DNA of 64,000 bases from Nitratireductor thuwali (GCF_036621415.1 NZ_CP030941.1:1734001-1798000), one strand, 5' to 3'; shown: positions 29,128 through 38,493, counted from the first letter of the stretch. Numbers and translations: made by a program. Notes: a model not told the origin generated them from the letters alone.

Positions 29128-30183
29128 TCAGAACATGTCCGTCGGGTCGAAATTGACGATCACGTCGGCCCAGGCGCTGTATTTGTCTGAAGGAAGGTTA
29201 TAGGGAGCGCATTGCAGAATGGCGCGCCGTGCGGATTCGGCTGCCGCACGCTCGACGCTGGAGCCATTGCCGCCCGCAATGATTTCGGGCCGCCCTTCGA
29301 TACTGCCGCTGGGATCCAGCTTGAACTTGACCGACACGCGGAGGTTCTCCGCGTCCAGAGCGCCGGCCGGAACGTTCCAGCAGCGCTGGATCTGCCCGCG
29401 CAACGCGTCCATTTCGCTCTGGGTAAGCGTTTCGCCCGTCGTCGTCCGCTCACCGCCGAGCGAAGCCTCCTCGCGTGAGCGCTTGGCGCCGCCGCCGGAG
29501 GACTTTTCCTTGTTGAGAAGCGCCGCGACCTCGTCGAACAGTTCTTCTTCCTTCTGTTCGCTCCGCTGCGCCTGCTTCGGCGCGGCTTGCTCGGCTTCCT
29601 GGCGGTCTGGCGCCTTGGCGATCTTCGGCTGCGGCGGGTTCGGGCGCGACTGCGGAACCGGCGCCGATTGCGGCAGCGTCACATTCTCCTCGACCGGGTT
29701 CTCGGCCACCAGCGGCTCCGGCGTCGGCTCGGGAGTGACTTCCTGCCTCGGCTGCGCCTCCGGTTCGCGCTCCGGCTGCGGCGCGGGTTCCGGCTTTGCC
29801 TCCGCCTGCTTGATCTCCTCGGCCGGCTTTTCAACCGGCTTGGGCTGCGGCTTGGGCGCGGGCGCCGGCTCGGCGCTCTTTTCCACCGGTTTAGGCTTGG
29901 CTTCCGGCGTCGGCGGCGTATCGAGGTCAATATCCGCCTCACCGACCTTCTGCGCGTTCTCCACCGGATCGGGCCGCTCGGTCGGCTTTGGCGTCGGCCG
30001 TGGCGCGGGCGGCGCCTGTTTCTCGCCGGCCTGGATCTGGGTCAGCGTGTCGACCGGGACTATATCCACCGGCAACGCTTCGACATCGGCCACCTCATAA
30101 GCGCGGGGCGCCGACAGCGATACCAGCCCGACGCCGAGCAACAGCGCATGCAAGGTGACCGATGTGGCGAGACCGGCCTTCAT
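29128..30183 (-). CDS. tolA: Cell envelope integrity protein TolA
   Basis: Inner-membrane-anchored protein that spans the periplasm and couples TolQR energy to TolB/Pal. 351 residues: one N-terminal transmembrane helix (~5-25), a long Pro/Lys/Glu/Ala-rich stalk (~45-235, e.g. [23 protein letters not shown]), and a C-terminal TonB/TolA-like domain (~245-351: [27 protein letters not shown]). The stalk is proline-rich rather than the K/A/E-rich helix of E. coli. Start is 4 bases beyond the tolR stop. Confidence 0.94.
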   Translation of the reverse strand: MKAGLATSVTLHALLLGVGLVSLSAPRAYEVADVEALPVDIVPVDTLTQIQAGEKQAPPAPRPTPKPTERPDPVENAQKVGEADIDLDTPPTPEAKPKPVEKSAEPAPAPKPQPKPVEKPAEEIKQAEAKPEPAPQPEREPEAQPRQEVTPEPTPEPLVAENPVEENVTLPQSAPVPQSRPNPPQPKIAKAPDRQEAEQAAPKQAQRSEQKEEELFDEVAALLNKEKSSGGGAKRSREEASLGGERTTTGETLTQSEMDALRGQIQRCWNVPAGALDAENLRVSVKFKLDPSGSIEGRPEIIAGGNGSSVERAAAESARRAILQCAPYNLPSDKYSAWADVIVNFDPTDMF

Positions 30184-30187
30184 CGGA

Positions 30188-30637
30188 TCAGCTGTCCTGT
30201 TCCTGCAGCGTCACGAGACCGAGATTGCGGAACCCGGCCGCCGAAATGCGCGCCATGACCCGCATCACCGTGCCGTAGTCGGCTGCCTTGTCGCCCCGCA
30301 CATAGATGCGCTCTTCATAGCCTGCCTGCGCGATCGCCTGCAGCTTGGCCACCACCTCGTCGATGGGGATTTCGGTTTCCTGGAGATAGATCTGGCCGTC
30401 GCCATTGACGGACACCGTTATCGGTTGGGTTTCCGAATTCAGCGCCCTTGCCTGGGTTTCCGGCAGGTCGATGGGCACACCCACGGTCAGAAGCGGCGCG
30501 GCGACCATGAAGATGATGAGCAACACCAGCATCACGTCCACGAAGGGCGTGACGTTGATCTCCGACATGAGCGCATGGCGGCGGCCGCGCCGCCTGCCCC
30601 CGTTACCGCCCCTTTGCGAGCCGACAGACATACCCAT
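30188..30637 (-). CDS. tolR: Tol-Pal proton-channel subunit TolR
   Basis: Inner-membrane partner of TolQ. 149 residues: cytosolic basic N-terminus (GGNGGRRRGRRHALMSEINVTPFVDVMLVLL), one transmembrane helix at ~26-48 carrying the conserved proton-relaying Asp in TPFVDVMLVLLIIF, then a periplasmic ExbD/TolR domain. An in-frame ATG two codons later (MSVGSQRG) is an alternative start. It follows tolQ by 11 bases. Confidence 0.96.
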   Translation of the reverse strand: MGMSVGSQRGGNGGRRRGRRHALMSEINVTPFVDVMLVLLIIFMVAAPLLTVGVPIDLPETQARALNSETQPITVSVNGDGQIYLQETEIPIDEVVAKLQAIAQAGYEERIYVRGDKAADYGTVMRVMARISAAGFRNLGLVTLQEQDS

Positions 30638-30648
30638 GCTGTGCGTTC

Positions 30649-31359
30649 CTAATTTCTGGGCGCGACTTTTTCATCGATTTGCCGCGAGAGTATGGCGGAG
30701 AACTCGTCCGCAAAGCCCTCCATGCGCGCGGCCAGCTTGCCCGCATCCGATGACAGCTTGTTGTAAGCGATAACGGCGGGAATGGCGGCCAGAAGGCCCA
30801 TCGCCGTCGCCAGCAGCGCCTCGGCGATGCCCGGCGCCACAACGGCCAGATTGGTTGATTTCGACCCGGCGATGGCCTGGAACGACGTCATGATGCCCAC
30901 CACCGTACCGAACAGGCCGATAAAGGGCGCCGACGAGCCGATCGAGGCCAGGAAGCCCAGCTTGCCTTCAAGCCGCTCCATCTCGCGGGCCATGGCGAGA
31001 TCCATGGCCTTGTCGATGCGCGTCTGCAGCCCGAGCGGCGAGCGGGCGCCCTTCTCGAAGCTCTTCTTCCACTCGCGCATGGCGGCGACGAAGATCGAGC
31101 CCATGCCGCTCGTCTTGCGCTCCGAGAGCGAGCGGTAAAGCTCCTCGAGCGACTGTCCCGACCAGAAGACCTGCTCGAACTTGTTGAGCGCCACCCGCAT
31201 GCGCGCATAGGCGATCAGCTTGTCGACGATGATGGCCCAGGTCCAGATGGATGCAGCCAAAAGCCCGATCATCACCAGCTTGACCACCCATCCTGCCTGC
31301 CAGAACAACGCCCAGATCGACAATTCGCTACCGGGCGCGGCGAGCGCTACGCTTTCCAT
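30649..31359 (-). CDS. tolQ: Tol-Pal proton-channel subunit TolQ
   Basis: MotA/TolQ/ExbB-family inner-membrane protein forming the proton channel with TolR. 236 residues with three transmembrane helices (~20-45, ~140-162, ~175-200), a large cytosolic loop, and the typical IGSSAPFIGLFGTVVGIM motif in helix 2. First gene of the tolQRA set. ybgC lies 278 bases upstream; that gap is likely to hold the tolQ promoter, but I could not identify its elements. Confidence 0.96.
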   Translation of the reverse strand: MESVALAAPGSELSIWALFWQAGWVVKLVMIGLLAASIWTWAIIVDKLIAYARMRVALNKFEQVFWSGQSLEELYRSLSERKTSGMGSIFVAAMREWKKSFEKGARSPLGLQTRIDKAMDLAMAREMERLEGKLGFLASIGSSAPFIGLFGTVVGIMTSFQAIAGSKSTNLAVVAPGIAEALLATAMGLLAAIPAVIAYNKLSSDAGKLAARMEGFADEFSAILSRQIDEKVAPRN

Positions 31360-31637
31360 GTATCAACGTCCTTGTAGTATAAGGGCAGCATTTCCGAGTC
31401 CCCGCCCGCGTATGTCACACTGTTCATCAGAACTGCGCCTTGCCCCCGCGGGCCTTCATATGCGCCTTTATCCGGTAAATTTTGGTCAAAGGAAGGCGCA
31501 GGCAGCCGCAGGTTCCATCGCCATTGTGATGGACTTGCATGGTTAATTATGCGTTACGATGCTGCGTTGCAGCAGGTATTATTTGTCGCGCGGGAAGAGA
31601 AGCCAAAGGTCAACCGCCGCCGGCATTGGCCCGCGGC

Positions 31638-32108
31638 CTATTCGCCTTCCACCATGAAAGCGGTCAGCCATTCCTTCGGAAATCGCCGCGGCTTACCGGA
31701 AGACCCGATGATCGCCGCCTCGACGCGCGCCTCCACCAGCACCGACCCGTCACGCAACAGCCTTTGAGCCATGAAGATGCGTGCCCCGGAAACGCGCTCG
31801 ACGCGCGTCTCCACGGTTATGATGTCGTCTATGCGGGCCGGTTGTCGAAAGTCGATTTCCATGCGGCGCACGACCCAAGCGAGGATTTCCCCATGCTTGC
31901 CGTCTGCAAGCTCCGTATGATGCACCCCCGCCAAGCGCAGGAAGTCCGAGCGGCCGCGCTCCAGAAACTCGAGATAACGGGCATGATAGACGACGCCGGT
32001 GAAATCCGTGTCGGCGAAGTAGACCCTGGCCTTCAGTCGATGCCCCTCGCCGGTCAGCACGCCCGACAGGCCGGCCTCAAGATCTATATCGTCGCGCTCC
32101 GAAGCCAA
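31638..32108 (-). CDS. ybgC: YbgC-family acyl-CoA thioesterase
   Basis: Hotdog-fold thioesterase of the Tol-Pal locus. About 156 residues. The hallmark motif VYFADTDFTGVVYHARYLEFLERGRSDFL contains the catalytic Asp in the A-D-T-D signature. The reading frame is open to an ATG at 32189, which would overlap ruvB by 76 bases; a TTG at 32108, just past the ruvB stop and preceded by AGGCGG/GAGGAA, gives the usual family length and is preferred. The start remains uncertain. Role: hydrolyses acyl-CoAs, linked to phospholipid metabolism in related bacteria. Confidence 0.88.
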   Translation of the reverse strand: MASERDDIDLEAGLSGVLTGEGHRLKARVYFADTDFTGVVYHARYLEFLERGRSDFLRLAGVHHTELADGKHGEILAWVVRRMEIDFRQPARIDDIITVETRVERVSGARIFMAQRLLRDGSVLVEARVEAAIIGSSGKPRRFPKEWLTAFMVEGE

Positions 32109-32113
32109 ACCGC

Positions 32114-33154
32114 CTATTCCTCGCCCTGAAACAGGCTGATCTGCGCCTGCGCCAGCTCCTTCGGCGGCTGTAGGCCCATATGCTTCCAAGCTCTTGCGGC
32201 CAGCACCCGTCCGCGCGGCGTGCGCTGGATGAAGCCCTGCTGGATAAGATAGGGCTCGATGATGTCCTCGATGGCGTCGCGCGGCTCCGACAGCGAAGCG
32301 GCGATGGTCTCTATGCCGACCGGCCCACCGCCAAAGTTCTCGAGGATCGTCGACAGATAGCGCCGATCGAGCTGGTCCAGCCCCAATGCATCGACCTCCA
32401 GCCGCAAAAGTGCCTCGTCCGCCACCTTGCGCGTCACCTCGTCCGCGCCGGCCACGGAAGCGAAATCACGCACCCTGCGCAAAAGCCGGCCGGCGATGCG
32501 CGGCGTGCCCCGCGCCCGGCGGGCAATCTCCTCGGCGCCGTCCGGCGACAGTGGCAAACCCAGGATGCGCGCACCGCGGGTGACGATCTGCTGCAGTTCC
32601 TCGACCGTGTAGAATTCCAGCCTGACGGGAATGCCGAACCGGTCCCTGAGCGGCGTCGTCAGCAGCCCCAGCCGCGTGGTCGCCGCCACCAGCGTGAATT
32701 TGGCAAGGTCGATCTTGACCGAGCGCGCCGCCGGCCCCTCTCCGATGATGAGGTCGAGCTGGTAGTCCTCCATCGCCGGATAAAGGATTTCCTCCACGGC
32801 CGGGTTGAGCCGGTGTATCTCGTCGATGAAAAGGACGTCGCGATCCTCGAGATTGGTGAGCAGCGCCGCCAAGTCGCCCGCCTTGGCGATGACCGGCCCT
32901 GAGGTGGAGCGGAAGTTTACGCCGAGCTCCCGCGCCATGATCTGCGCCAGCGTCGTCTTGCCGAGCCCCGGCGGTCCTACGAAAAGCACATGGTCGAGCG
33001 CCTCGCCGCGCCCGCGCGCGGCCTCCACGAAAACCTTCAGATTGGCGCGCACCGCCCTCTGCCCGACAAAATCGTCCAGCGACTGCGGCCGCATGGTCGC
33101 TTCCACGTCCTCGCCGCGCTTGTCGGCCGAGATGAGGCGATCGGCCTCGCTCAT
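32114..33154 (-). CDS. ruvB: Holliday junction branch-migration helicase RuvB
   Basis: AAA+ motor of the RuvABC resolvasome. 346 residues: AAA large domain with Walker [10 protein letters not shown], Walker [10 protein letters not shown] and sensor [16 protein letters not shown], a small domain, and a C-terminal winged helix ([15 protein letters not shown]). The start ATG overlaps the stop of the upstream PIN toxin gene by 4 bases (ATGA). This is unusual, since ruvA normally comes directly before ruvB; here a toxin-antitoxin pair has come in between. Confidence 0.97.
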   Translation of the reverse strand: MSEADRLISADKRGEDVEATMRPQSLDDFVGQRAVRANLKVFVEAARGRGEALDHVLFVGPPGLGKTTLAQIMARELGVNFRSTSGPVIAKAGDLAALLTNLEDRDVLFIDEIHRLNPAVEEILYPAMEDYQLDLIIGEGPAARSVKIDLAKFTLVAATTRLGLLTTPLRDRFGIPVRLEFYTVEELQQIVTRGARILGLPLSPDGAEEIARRARGTPRIAGRLLRRVRDFASVAGADEVTRKVADEALLRLEVDALGLDQLDRRYLSTILENFGGGPVGIETIAASLSEPRDAIEDIIEPYLIQQGFIQRTPRGRVLAARAWKHMGLQPPKELAQAQISLFQGEE

Positions 33155-33552
33155 GAAAGAAGCTCCATGCCAGGGATGCGAGCGGCTGCCTTGTCAAAGG
33201 TGACGGTGTGGGAGCAGCCGCTGGCGCGATAGTGTTCCGCGATAAGCGCATCGGGAAAATCAACCTGCCGGTCGTTCGCCCTCTCCAGTGCAGCCACCAC
33301 GGCGTCGAAGCTTTCGAAGAGCAGCGTCCTTGTCCTCAACAACTTGCGAACCGTCGCCAATATCTGCTCCTTGGGTTGCCGGTATCGCGAAGCCAGCGAC
33401 CAGTAGAATTCCAGGAGAACGATCAGGCTGACAAAGCCCGGGCGTTCGACAGTAAGGCTCGTGCCCAATGCAAGCGCCGCGGCGCGTTGCCGCTCGTCGT
33501 CATTCAAGACCATGCGAAGCAACACGTTCGTGTCGATACCAACCCGCTTCAC
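33151..33552 (-). CDS. PIN-domain toxin (VapC family)
   Basis: 133-residue PIN-domain ribonuclease, the toxin of a type II pair. The acidic metal-binding set is visible: D7 in [11 protein letters not shown]48 in [10 protein letters not shown]101 in DFPDALIA and D120 in TFDKAAARI. It starts with GTG overlapping the antitoxin stop (GTGA), and its own stop overlaps the ruvB start (ATGA). Family knowledge: VapC toxins cleave tRNA or rRNA and are neutralised by the linked antitoxin. The RNA target here is unknown. Confidence 0.88.
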   Translation of the reverse strand: MKRVGIDTNVLLRMVLNDDERQRAAALALGTSLTVERPGFVSLIVLLEFYWSLASRYRQPKEQILATVRKLLRTRTLLFESFDAVVAALERANDRQVDFPDALIAEHYRASGCSHTVTFDKAAARIPGMELLS

Positions 33553-33833
33553 GCAGCGTCCTCGCGGCTATCGTCTCCATCCTCGCCAGCAACATGGCGG
33601 CCAACGGCCTCGCCCACGGCGGCATCGATTTCTTCGAGACTCGCCGGCCCGCCGGGCGGATCACCTAGGATTCCTGCAAGATCCGCAAACTCCAGATTGC
33701 GGGCCGTGCCCACAAGGTGATCGTCGACGATGGTCCACGCAATCGTATCGCCTGGCTTGAGCGCCAGTCTTTCTCTGACATCCTTGGGCAACGTAATCTG
33801 GCCTTTCGATGTCAGGGTGACGAAATCGCCCAT
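33549..33833 (-). CDS. AbrB/MazE-type antitoxin
   Basis: 94-residue antitoxin of the toxin at 33151-33552. The N-terminal SpoVT/AbrB swapped-hairpin DNA-binding domain (~1-45) reads VTLTSKGQITLPKDVRERLALKPGD, the classical signature. The C-terminal tail (~50-94) is acidic and should wrap the toxin. The ATG at 33833 is chosen because AGGAG lies 7 bases before it; a longer reading is open to 33896 but has no ribosome site. A palindrome 20 bases upstream is a plausible autorepression operator. Confidence 0.85.
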   Translation of the reverse strand: MGDFVTLTSKGQITLPKDVRERLALKPGDTIAWTIVDDHLVGTARNLEFADLAGILGDPPGGPASLEEIDAAVGEAVGRHVAGEDGDDSREDAA

Positions 33834-33852
33834 CGCCTTACTCCTGATGAAA

Positions 33853-33870
33853 TTTCCTACTTTGTAGAAA
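33853..33870. promoter_or_regulatory. Palindrome upstream of the antitoxin gene
   Basis: TTTCCTAC-TTT-GTAGAAA, a near-perfect inverted repeat in an AT-rich patch between ruvA and the antitoxin start. It has the position expected for the operator bound by an AbrB-type antitoxin. Confidence 0.45.
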
Positions 33871-33914
33871 ATAGGGGAAATTTGCCCGAACGGCAAGCAG
33901 CTGGCCTTCGCGCA

Positions 33915-34535
33915 TCACGGCGCCAGTTCCTTCAACCCCAGCCGGATCAGCGTCCCTGCATCCGCCCCGTCACCGGCGTTCCGCAAGGCGGCCGCCACCG
34001 CGTTGGCCGCGATGTCGCGCGAATAGCCCAGATTGGCCAGCGCCGAAACCGCGTCGGCAACCGGCGCGGGCGCGGAGCCCTCGCCGAGTTCCTGTTTCAG
34101 CCCGATCGTGCCCGACGCCTCGCCCGCATAGGCCGGCGCCTTGTTCTTGAGTTCCGTCACGATCCGTTCGGCAACCTTCTTGCCCACGCCCGGCGCGCGC
34201 GCCACCATCGCGACATCCTTTAGCGCGATGGCATTGGCAAGTTCCGCCGTGGACAGCGTGGAAAGCACGGCCAGCGCCACCTTGGCGCCCACGCCCGGCA
34301 CATTGTTCTGAAGCAGCCGGAACCACTCGCGCTCGAGCGGGGTGCGGAAACCATAGAGGCGGATCATGTCCTCGCGCACATAGGTCTCGATATACAGGAC
34401 GACAGCCGTGCCCTCGCCTTCCAGCGCCGAAAGCGTGCGCGCCGGGCAATAGGCGACATAGCCCACCCCGCCCACATCGACGACGCAATAATCATCGCCG
34501 ATCTCGTCGACGGTCCCCTTCAGCTTGCCGATCAT
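33915..34535 (-). CDS. ruvA: Holliday junction-binding protein RuvA
   Basis: Tetrameric protein that binds four-way junctions and loads RuvB. 206 residues: N-terminal OB domain ([23 protein letters not shown]), two helix-hairpin-helix motifs ([15 protein letters not shown] and [14 protein letters not shown]), an acidic linker, and a C-terminal RuvB-binding three-helix domain ([13 protein letters not shown]). Start overlaps the ruvC stop by 4 bases (ATGA). The next gene downstream is the toxin-antitoxin pair, not ruvB. Confidence 0.97.
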   Translation of the reverse strand: MIGKLKGTVDEIGDDYCVVDVGGVGYVAYCPARTLSALEGEGTAVVLYIETYVREDMIRLYGFRTPLEREWFRLLQNNVPGVGAKVALAVLSTLSTAELANAIALKDVAMVARAPGVGKKVAERIVTELKNKAPAYAGEASGTIGLKQELGEGSAPAPVADAVSALANLGYSRDIAANAVAAALRNAGDGADAGTLIRLGLKELAP

Positions 34536-35047
34536 TTGGCCGCTTCCAGCGCCAGGCGCGAGACGGCGGACTGCCGGTGATGCGCATGGCATATGGCGAT
34601 GGCGATGGCGTCCGCCGCGTCGTCCGTATCGAACCGCGCCCTCGGCAACAGCACCTTGACCATCATATGGATCTGCTTCTTGTCGCCATGCCCCACCCCT
34701 ATGACCGATTTCTTGACCGCGTTCGGCGCATATTCCGCCACCAGCAGGCCGGCCCGCGCAGGGACGAGCATGGCTATACCCCGCGCCTGGCCGAGCTTCA
34801 GCGTCGCGGCCGCATCCTTGTTAACGAAGGTAGCCTCGACCGCCGCCTCCACCGGCACATATTCGTGCAGGATACCCTCCAGCCCGTCATGGATCTGGCA
34901 TAGGCGTGTTGCGAGCGCCGCATCGCCGTCCGAACGCACCGTGCCGGCGGCCACGAAGCGAAGCGAATTGCCGAGGGTTTCGATGATGGCCCAGCCGGTG
35001 CGCCGAAGGCCCGGATCAATGCCGATGATGCGAATCGCGTTGTTCAT
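34532..35047 (-). CDS. ruvC: Crossover junction endodeoxyribonuclease RuvC
   Basis: Homodimeric nuclease resolving Holliday junctions. 171 residues, normal length. The RNase H-like fold with catalytic acids is visible: first Asp in [14 protein letters not shown], Glu in [11 protein letters not shown], and the C-terminal D-T-D-D-A-A-D-A-I cluster. First gene of the ruvCA(-toxin/antitoxin-)B unit. Confidence 0.97.
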   Translation of the reverse strand: MNNAIRIIGIDPGLRRTGWAIIETLGNSLRFVAAGTVRSDGDAALATRLCQIHDGLEGILHEYVPVEAAVEATFVNKDAAATLKLGQARGIAMLVPARAGLLVAEYAPNAVKKSVIGVGHGDKKQIHMMVKVLLPRARFDTDDAADAIAIAICHAHHRQSAVSRLALEAAK

Positions 35048-35161
35048 GGCACTACCATAGCCGCGCGCAGGCTTATTGCCATCGCTACCGCATCGGCCCG
35101 AGGTTTAACGCGAGCCTCCGGCGCGAGCGGCCGGAAAGACCCACGACGGTGCATCACCCGC

Positions 35162-35917
35162 ATGGACTATTTCGACCCAAGCCTGCTGCTCCTTTCCGCG
35201 GTCATCGCGATTGCCGGCGTGGCGCGCGGCCTGTCGGGCTTCGGCACGGGCATGATCGTCGTCCCGGTGGCCGCAGCGCTCTACGATCCGGTGACGGCCG
35301 TGGTCGTCGTGGTCATTATCGATTCGCTGCCCACGCTCCCGGTCGCCATCCCCGTGTTGAAGATCGTGCGCTGGAAGGAGGTCCTGCCCGTAACCGCAGG
35401 GCTGGCGCTGTTCGTGCCGGTGGGGGTATTCATCCTCAAGAACGGCGATCCGACGATGCTGCGCTGGCTCATCTCCGCCGTCATTCTCGCCTGCGCCGGC
35501 GCGTTGTGGCGCGGCTGGCGCTATCGCGGGCCGCGCGGCATCCCTGTGTCCTTCGGGGTCGGCGCAACGGCGGGCGTCCTGTCGGGGGTCGCCTCCATAC
35601 CCGGACCGCCGGCCATTATCTACTGGATGGCGTCCACCTTGCCGGTCGCCATCGTGCGCGCCAATCTTCTGGCGCTGTTCCTGCTCGGCGAGTTCATGTC
35701 GATCGGCAATCTGTGGGCGGCGGGACTTTTCGAGCGCGAGCGCGTGGTCATGGGCCTAGTCACGGCACCGATCTATCTTGCCGGCCTTCTGCTGGGATCG
35801 AAGCTCTACGGCCTGGCCAGCGACGCCGCCTATCGGCGCTTCACGTTTCTGCTGATCGTGATCGCAGCGCTCACCACGCTGCCGCTGGTCGACAGGATCG
35901 CCAACACCTTCGGCTGA
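35162..35917 (+). CDS. TSUP (TauE/SafE) family permease
   Basis: 251-residue inner-membrane protein with about eight hydrophobic segments of the TauE/SafE sulfite/organosulfonate exporter family. The first helix ends in the family-typical GVARGLSGFGTGMIVVP, and the second repeat has a similar glycine-rich loop (GVLSGVASIPGPPAIIYWM). Substrate not determinable. It is divergent from ruvC (114-base gap) and convergent with rcdA. Confidence 0.88.
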   Translation: MDYFDPSLLLLSAVIAIAGVARGLSGFGTGMIVVPVAAALYDPVTAVVVVVIIDSLPTLPVAIPVLKIVRWKEVLPVTAGLALFVPVGVFILKNGDPTMLRWLISAVILACAGALWRGWRYRGPRGIPVSFGVGATAGVLSGVASIPGPPAIIYWMASTLPVAIVRANLLALFLLGEFMSIGNLWAAGLFERERVVMGLVTAPIYLAGLLLGSKLYGLASDAAYRRFTFLLIVIAALTTLPLVDRIANTFG

Positions 35918-35925
35918 ACGCCGCC

Positions 35926-36456
35926 TCAGTTCCCGCCGAACGCGGTTCGCAGAAGCGTGATCTGATCGGAGACGGGATTGGCCGTGAGAGCCAGCTCATC
36001 TCTGTCGAACGGAGGGGTGCCGTAGACCTGCTCGTCCATGCGGCGCACGAGCGCCTCCAGCCGGAGCGAACGGCGCACCAGGCTCCGGAACGGCTCGGGC
36101 AGCTCGCTCCAGCCCGGGGTGTCTTCGCTGCTGGACACCGTGTCGAGCCTCACTTTGGTTTTCTCGGCGGCAACCTGGTCGCGCGTCATTTCGCCGGAGT
36201 TGGCCGCGCGCTGCAGCAACAGCCAGGAGGCAAGCTGCATAAGGCGCGTGGTCAGCCTCATCGATTCGGCTGCGTAGAGCCCGGCGGCCAGGCGCGACAG
36301 GGATCTGGCCGCGGCGCGACCCTCGCCGTCGAGATACTCGGCAGCCTCCTCGACCAGCCCCATCCCCTCATCGTATAGGGGCTTGAACGACTGCGAAAAA
36401 ACCCGGCGCTCGGCGAGCTTCACCATATTGGCGCCGCCCCTGCTCCCATTGACCAT
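35926..36456 (-). CDS. rcdA: RcdA-like regulator of CtrA degradation (DUF1465)
   Basis: 176 residues, all-alpha, of the DUF1465 family whose Caulobacter member RcdA is an adaptor for ClpXP-mediated degradation of the cell-cycle regulator CtrA. Visible features: VFSQSFKPLYDEGMGLVEEAAEYLDGEGR, then a conserved helix YAAESMRLTTRLMQLASWLLLQRA, and ETKVR/ELPEPFRSLVRRSLRLEALVRRMD in the third helix. The ATG at 36456 has a GGGGCGGA ribosome site; other starts at 36501 and 36426 are possible. A CtrA-type box lies 113 bases upstream. Confidence 0.8.
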   Translation of the reverse strand: MVNGSRGGANMVKLAERRVFSQSFKPLYDEGMGLVEEAAEYLDGEGRAAARSLSRLAAGLYAAESMRLTTRLMQLASWLLLQRAANSGEMTRDQVAAEKTKVRLDTVSSSEDTPGWSELPEPFRSLVRRSLRLEALVRRMDEQVYGTPPFDRDELALTANPVSDQITLLRTAFGGN

Positions 36457-36568
36457 GCGTAATCCGCCCCACCAGTTCCTTGCGCTCTGTTCCAGCGCCA
36501 ACGTCTCATTGTTGCACCCGCCGGTGGCGAGAAAATGCTCTCCTTGAAGATCGAAGGCAAGACCCCTC

Positions 36569-36584
36569 TTAACAAAAGGTTAAC
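36569..36584. promoter_or_regulatory. CtrA-like box (TTAA-N7-TTAAC) upstream of rcdA
   Basis: TTAA-CAAAAGG-TTAAC, an exact match to the CtrA consensus, 113 bases before the rcdA start codon. Together with the second box at 36729 and the terminator at 36611 it accounts for most of the 339-base gap between rcdA and the acyl-CoA ligase; I see no gene in this gap. Confidence 0.6.
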
Positions 36585-36610
36585 GGCTGATTGGAGGCAA
36601 TCTTCAACGC

Positions 36611-36635
36611 AAAAAAAGAGCCGCGATGGCGGCTC
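36611..36635 (-). terminator. Rho-independent terminator of the acyl-CoA ligase unit
   Basis: Minus-strand hairpin GAGCCGC-CATC-GCGGCTC followed by seven T's. It ends the leftward transcription unit of the ligase at 36796 before rcdA begins, so rcdA needs its own promoter. Confidence 0.9.
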
Positions 36636-36728
36636 TCAGGAGTTTAACAGGGAGGCGTCAAACAGAATGGCTCAGCCACTCGGTAAGCATCCAGATAACT
36701 GGATAAACACAGTAAACACCCGTAAAGC

Positions 36729-36744
36729 TTAACAACGGGTTAAC
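36729..36744. promoter_or_regulatory. Second CtrA-like box in the rcdA-ligase gap
   Basis: TTAA-CAACGGG-TTAAC, another exact consensus match, 145 bases from the first. It lies before the terminator, near the 3' end of the ligase gene, so it is less obviously placed to control rcdA. Confidence 0.45.
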
Positions 36745-36795
36745 GACCGCACCGGTATTCGTCTAAAAAGCGAAATTCCCGGTGGCCGCCTCCGC

Positions 36796-38439
36796 CTACA
36801 TCTCCCTGACCATCTCGCGCAGCCGGAATTTCTGGATCTTGCCCGTCGACGTCTTGGGGATCTCGGCGAAGACCACGTGCCTCGGGCACTTGAACGAGGC
36901 GAGCAGTGCCTTGCAATGGGCGATGATCTCCTCCGCCGTCGCCTGCCGGCCCGGCCTGAGCTCGATGAAGGCGACGGGCGTTTCTCCCCATTTGTCGTCC
37001 GCCTTGGCCACCACGCCGCAAGCCGCGACGGCGGGGTGCTTGTAGAGCGCGTCCTCCACTTCGATAGAGGAGATATTCTCGCCGCCTGAAATGATGATAT
37101 CCTTCGAGCGGTCTTTGAGCTGGATGTAGCCGTCCGGGTGCATGACGCCCAGATCGCCGGAATGGAACCAGCCGCCGGCAAAGGCCTCCTCCGTCGCCTT
37201 GGGATTCCTGAGATAGCCCTTCATGACGATATTGCCGCGGAACATGACTTCGCCCAGCGTCTCCCCGTCCGCTGGGGTCTCCCGCATCGTCGCCGGATCC
37301 ATGACCGTCAGACCCTCCAGCGCCGCATAGCGCACGCCCTGGCGCGCTTTGCGCCGGGCCTTCTCCGACCGGTCGAGGCTCTCCCACTCATCCTTCCACT
37401 CGTTCACGACCGAAGGACCATAAGTCTCCGTCAGGCCGTAGAGATGGGTGACCTCGAAGCCGGCATCGGCCATCGCCGAAAGCACGGATTCGGGCGGCGG
37501 CGCCGCCGCCGTATTGAAGATCACCGTCTGGCCGAACTCCCGCTTTTCGTGGTCGGCGGCATTGAGCAGCGCCGACATGACCACGGGCGCCCCGCAGAGA
37601 TGCGTGACGCCGTGCTCGGCTATCGCCTCATACATGGCCTTGGCCCGCACCCAGCGCAGGCACACATGCGTGCCCGCCTGCACCGAGACGGTCCAGGGAA
37701 AGCACCACCCGTTGCAGTGGAACATCGGCAGCGTCCACAGATAGACCGGCGCCCGTCCCATGCCCGCATGGACGGTGTTGGAATAGCACATCAGCGTCGC
37801 GCCGCGATGATGATAGACGACGCCCTTCGGGTTGCCGGTGGTGCCCGAGGTATAGTTCAGCGAGATCGCGTCCCATTCGTCGTCCGGCATCTGCCAGGCG
37901 AAATTCTCGTCCCCCTCTGCGACCAGCTCCTCATATTCCAGGCTGCCGATGGCTTCGCCCTTGGGATAGGGAGCATCCTCTGCATATTCGGGATCGTCGT
38001 AATCAATCACCAGCGGCTTCACACTGGCGATCCCCAGCGCCTCACTCATGACGCCGGAAAACTCCCTGTCGACGATCACCACCTTGCTTTGGGCGTGGTC
38101 GAGTTGGAAAGCGATGATGGCGGCGTCGAGCCGCGTATTGAGCGAATGGAGCACGGCCTTGGTCATCGGCACGCCGTGATGGGCCTCCAGCATGGGCGGC
38201 GTGTTGGACAGCATCACCGTCACCGTATCGCCCTTGCCGATGCCGCGCTTGGAAAGCGCCGAGGCAAGCTTCAAGCTCCGTTCCCAGAATTGGCGATAGC
38301 TGCGCCGCTGCCGGCCGTGGATGACGGCCGTCCGGTCCGGAAAAGTCGCAGCCGCCCGCTCCAGCAGCACGAGCGGCGTCAGGGGTTGATAATTGGCCGG
38401 GTTCCGATCGAGGTCCTGTTCGTAAGGATTGTGCGCCAC
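36796..38439 (-). CDS. AMP-dependent acyl-CoA synthetase
   Basis: ANL-superfamily ligase activating a carboxylic acid via an acyl-AMP to its CoA thioester. 547 residues. Motifs: P-loop-like YTSGTTGNPKGV (~185), YGLTETYGP, GWFHSGDLG with the ribose-binding Asp, IISGGENISSIEVEDAL hinge and the C-terminal catalytic lysine in KTSTGKIQKFRLRE. Similar in layout to medium-chain (AlkK) and methylmercaptopropionate (DmdB) ligases; the true substrate is not determinable. The GTG at 38439 is chosen because GGGAGGG lies 5 bases upstream; an ATG at 38475 has none. Confidence 0.88.
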   Translation of the reverse strand: MAHNPYEQDLDRNPANYQPLTPLVLLERAAATFPDRTAVIHGRQRRSYRQFWERSLKLASALSKRGIGKGDTVTVMLSNTPPMLEAHHGVPMTKAVLHSLNTRLDAAIIAFQLDHAQSKVVIVDREFSGVMSEALGIASVKPLVIDYDDPEYAEDAPYPKGEAIGSLEYEELVAEGDENFAWQMPDDEWDAISLNYTSGTTGNPKGVVYHHRGATLMCYSNTVHAGMGRAPVYLWTLPMFHCNGWCFPWTVSVQAGTHVCLRWVRAKAMYEAIAEHGVTHLCGAPVVMSALLNAADHEKREFGQTVIFNTAAAPPPESVLSAMADAGFEVTHLYGLTETYGPSVVNEWKDEWESLDRSEKARRKARQGVRYAALEGLTVMDPATMRETPADGETLGEVMFRGNIVMKGYLRNPKATEEAFAGGWFHSGDLGVMHPDGYIQLKDRSKDIIISGGENISSIEVEDALYKHPAVAACGVVAKADDKWGETPVAFIELRPGRQATAEEIIAHCKALLASFKCPRHVVFAEIPKTSTGKIQKFRLREMVREM

Positions 38440-38493
38440 GCTTACCCTCCCAAGATCTTTTCGCCTTTTAAGCACAAGCGCCGGAAGCCGTCA

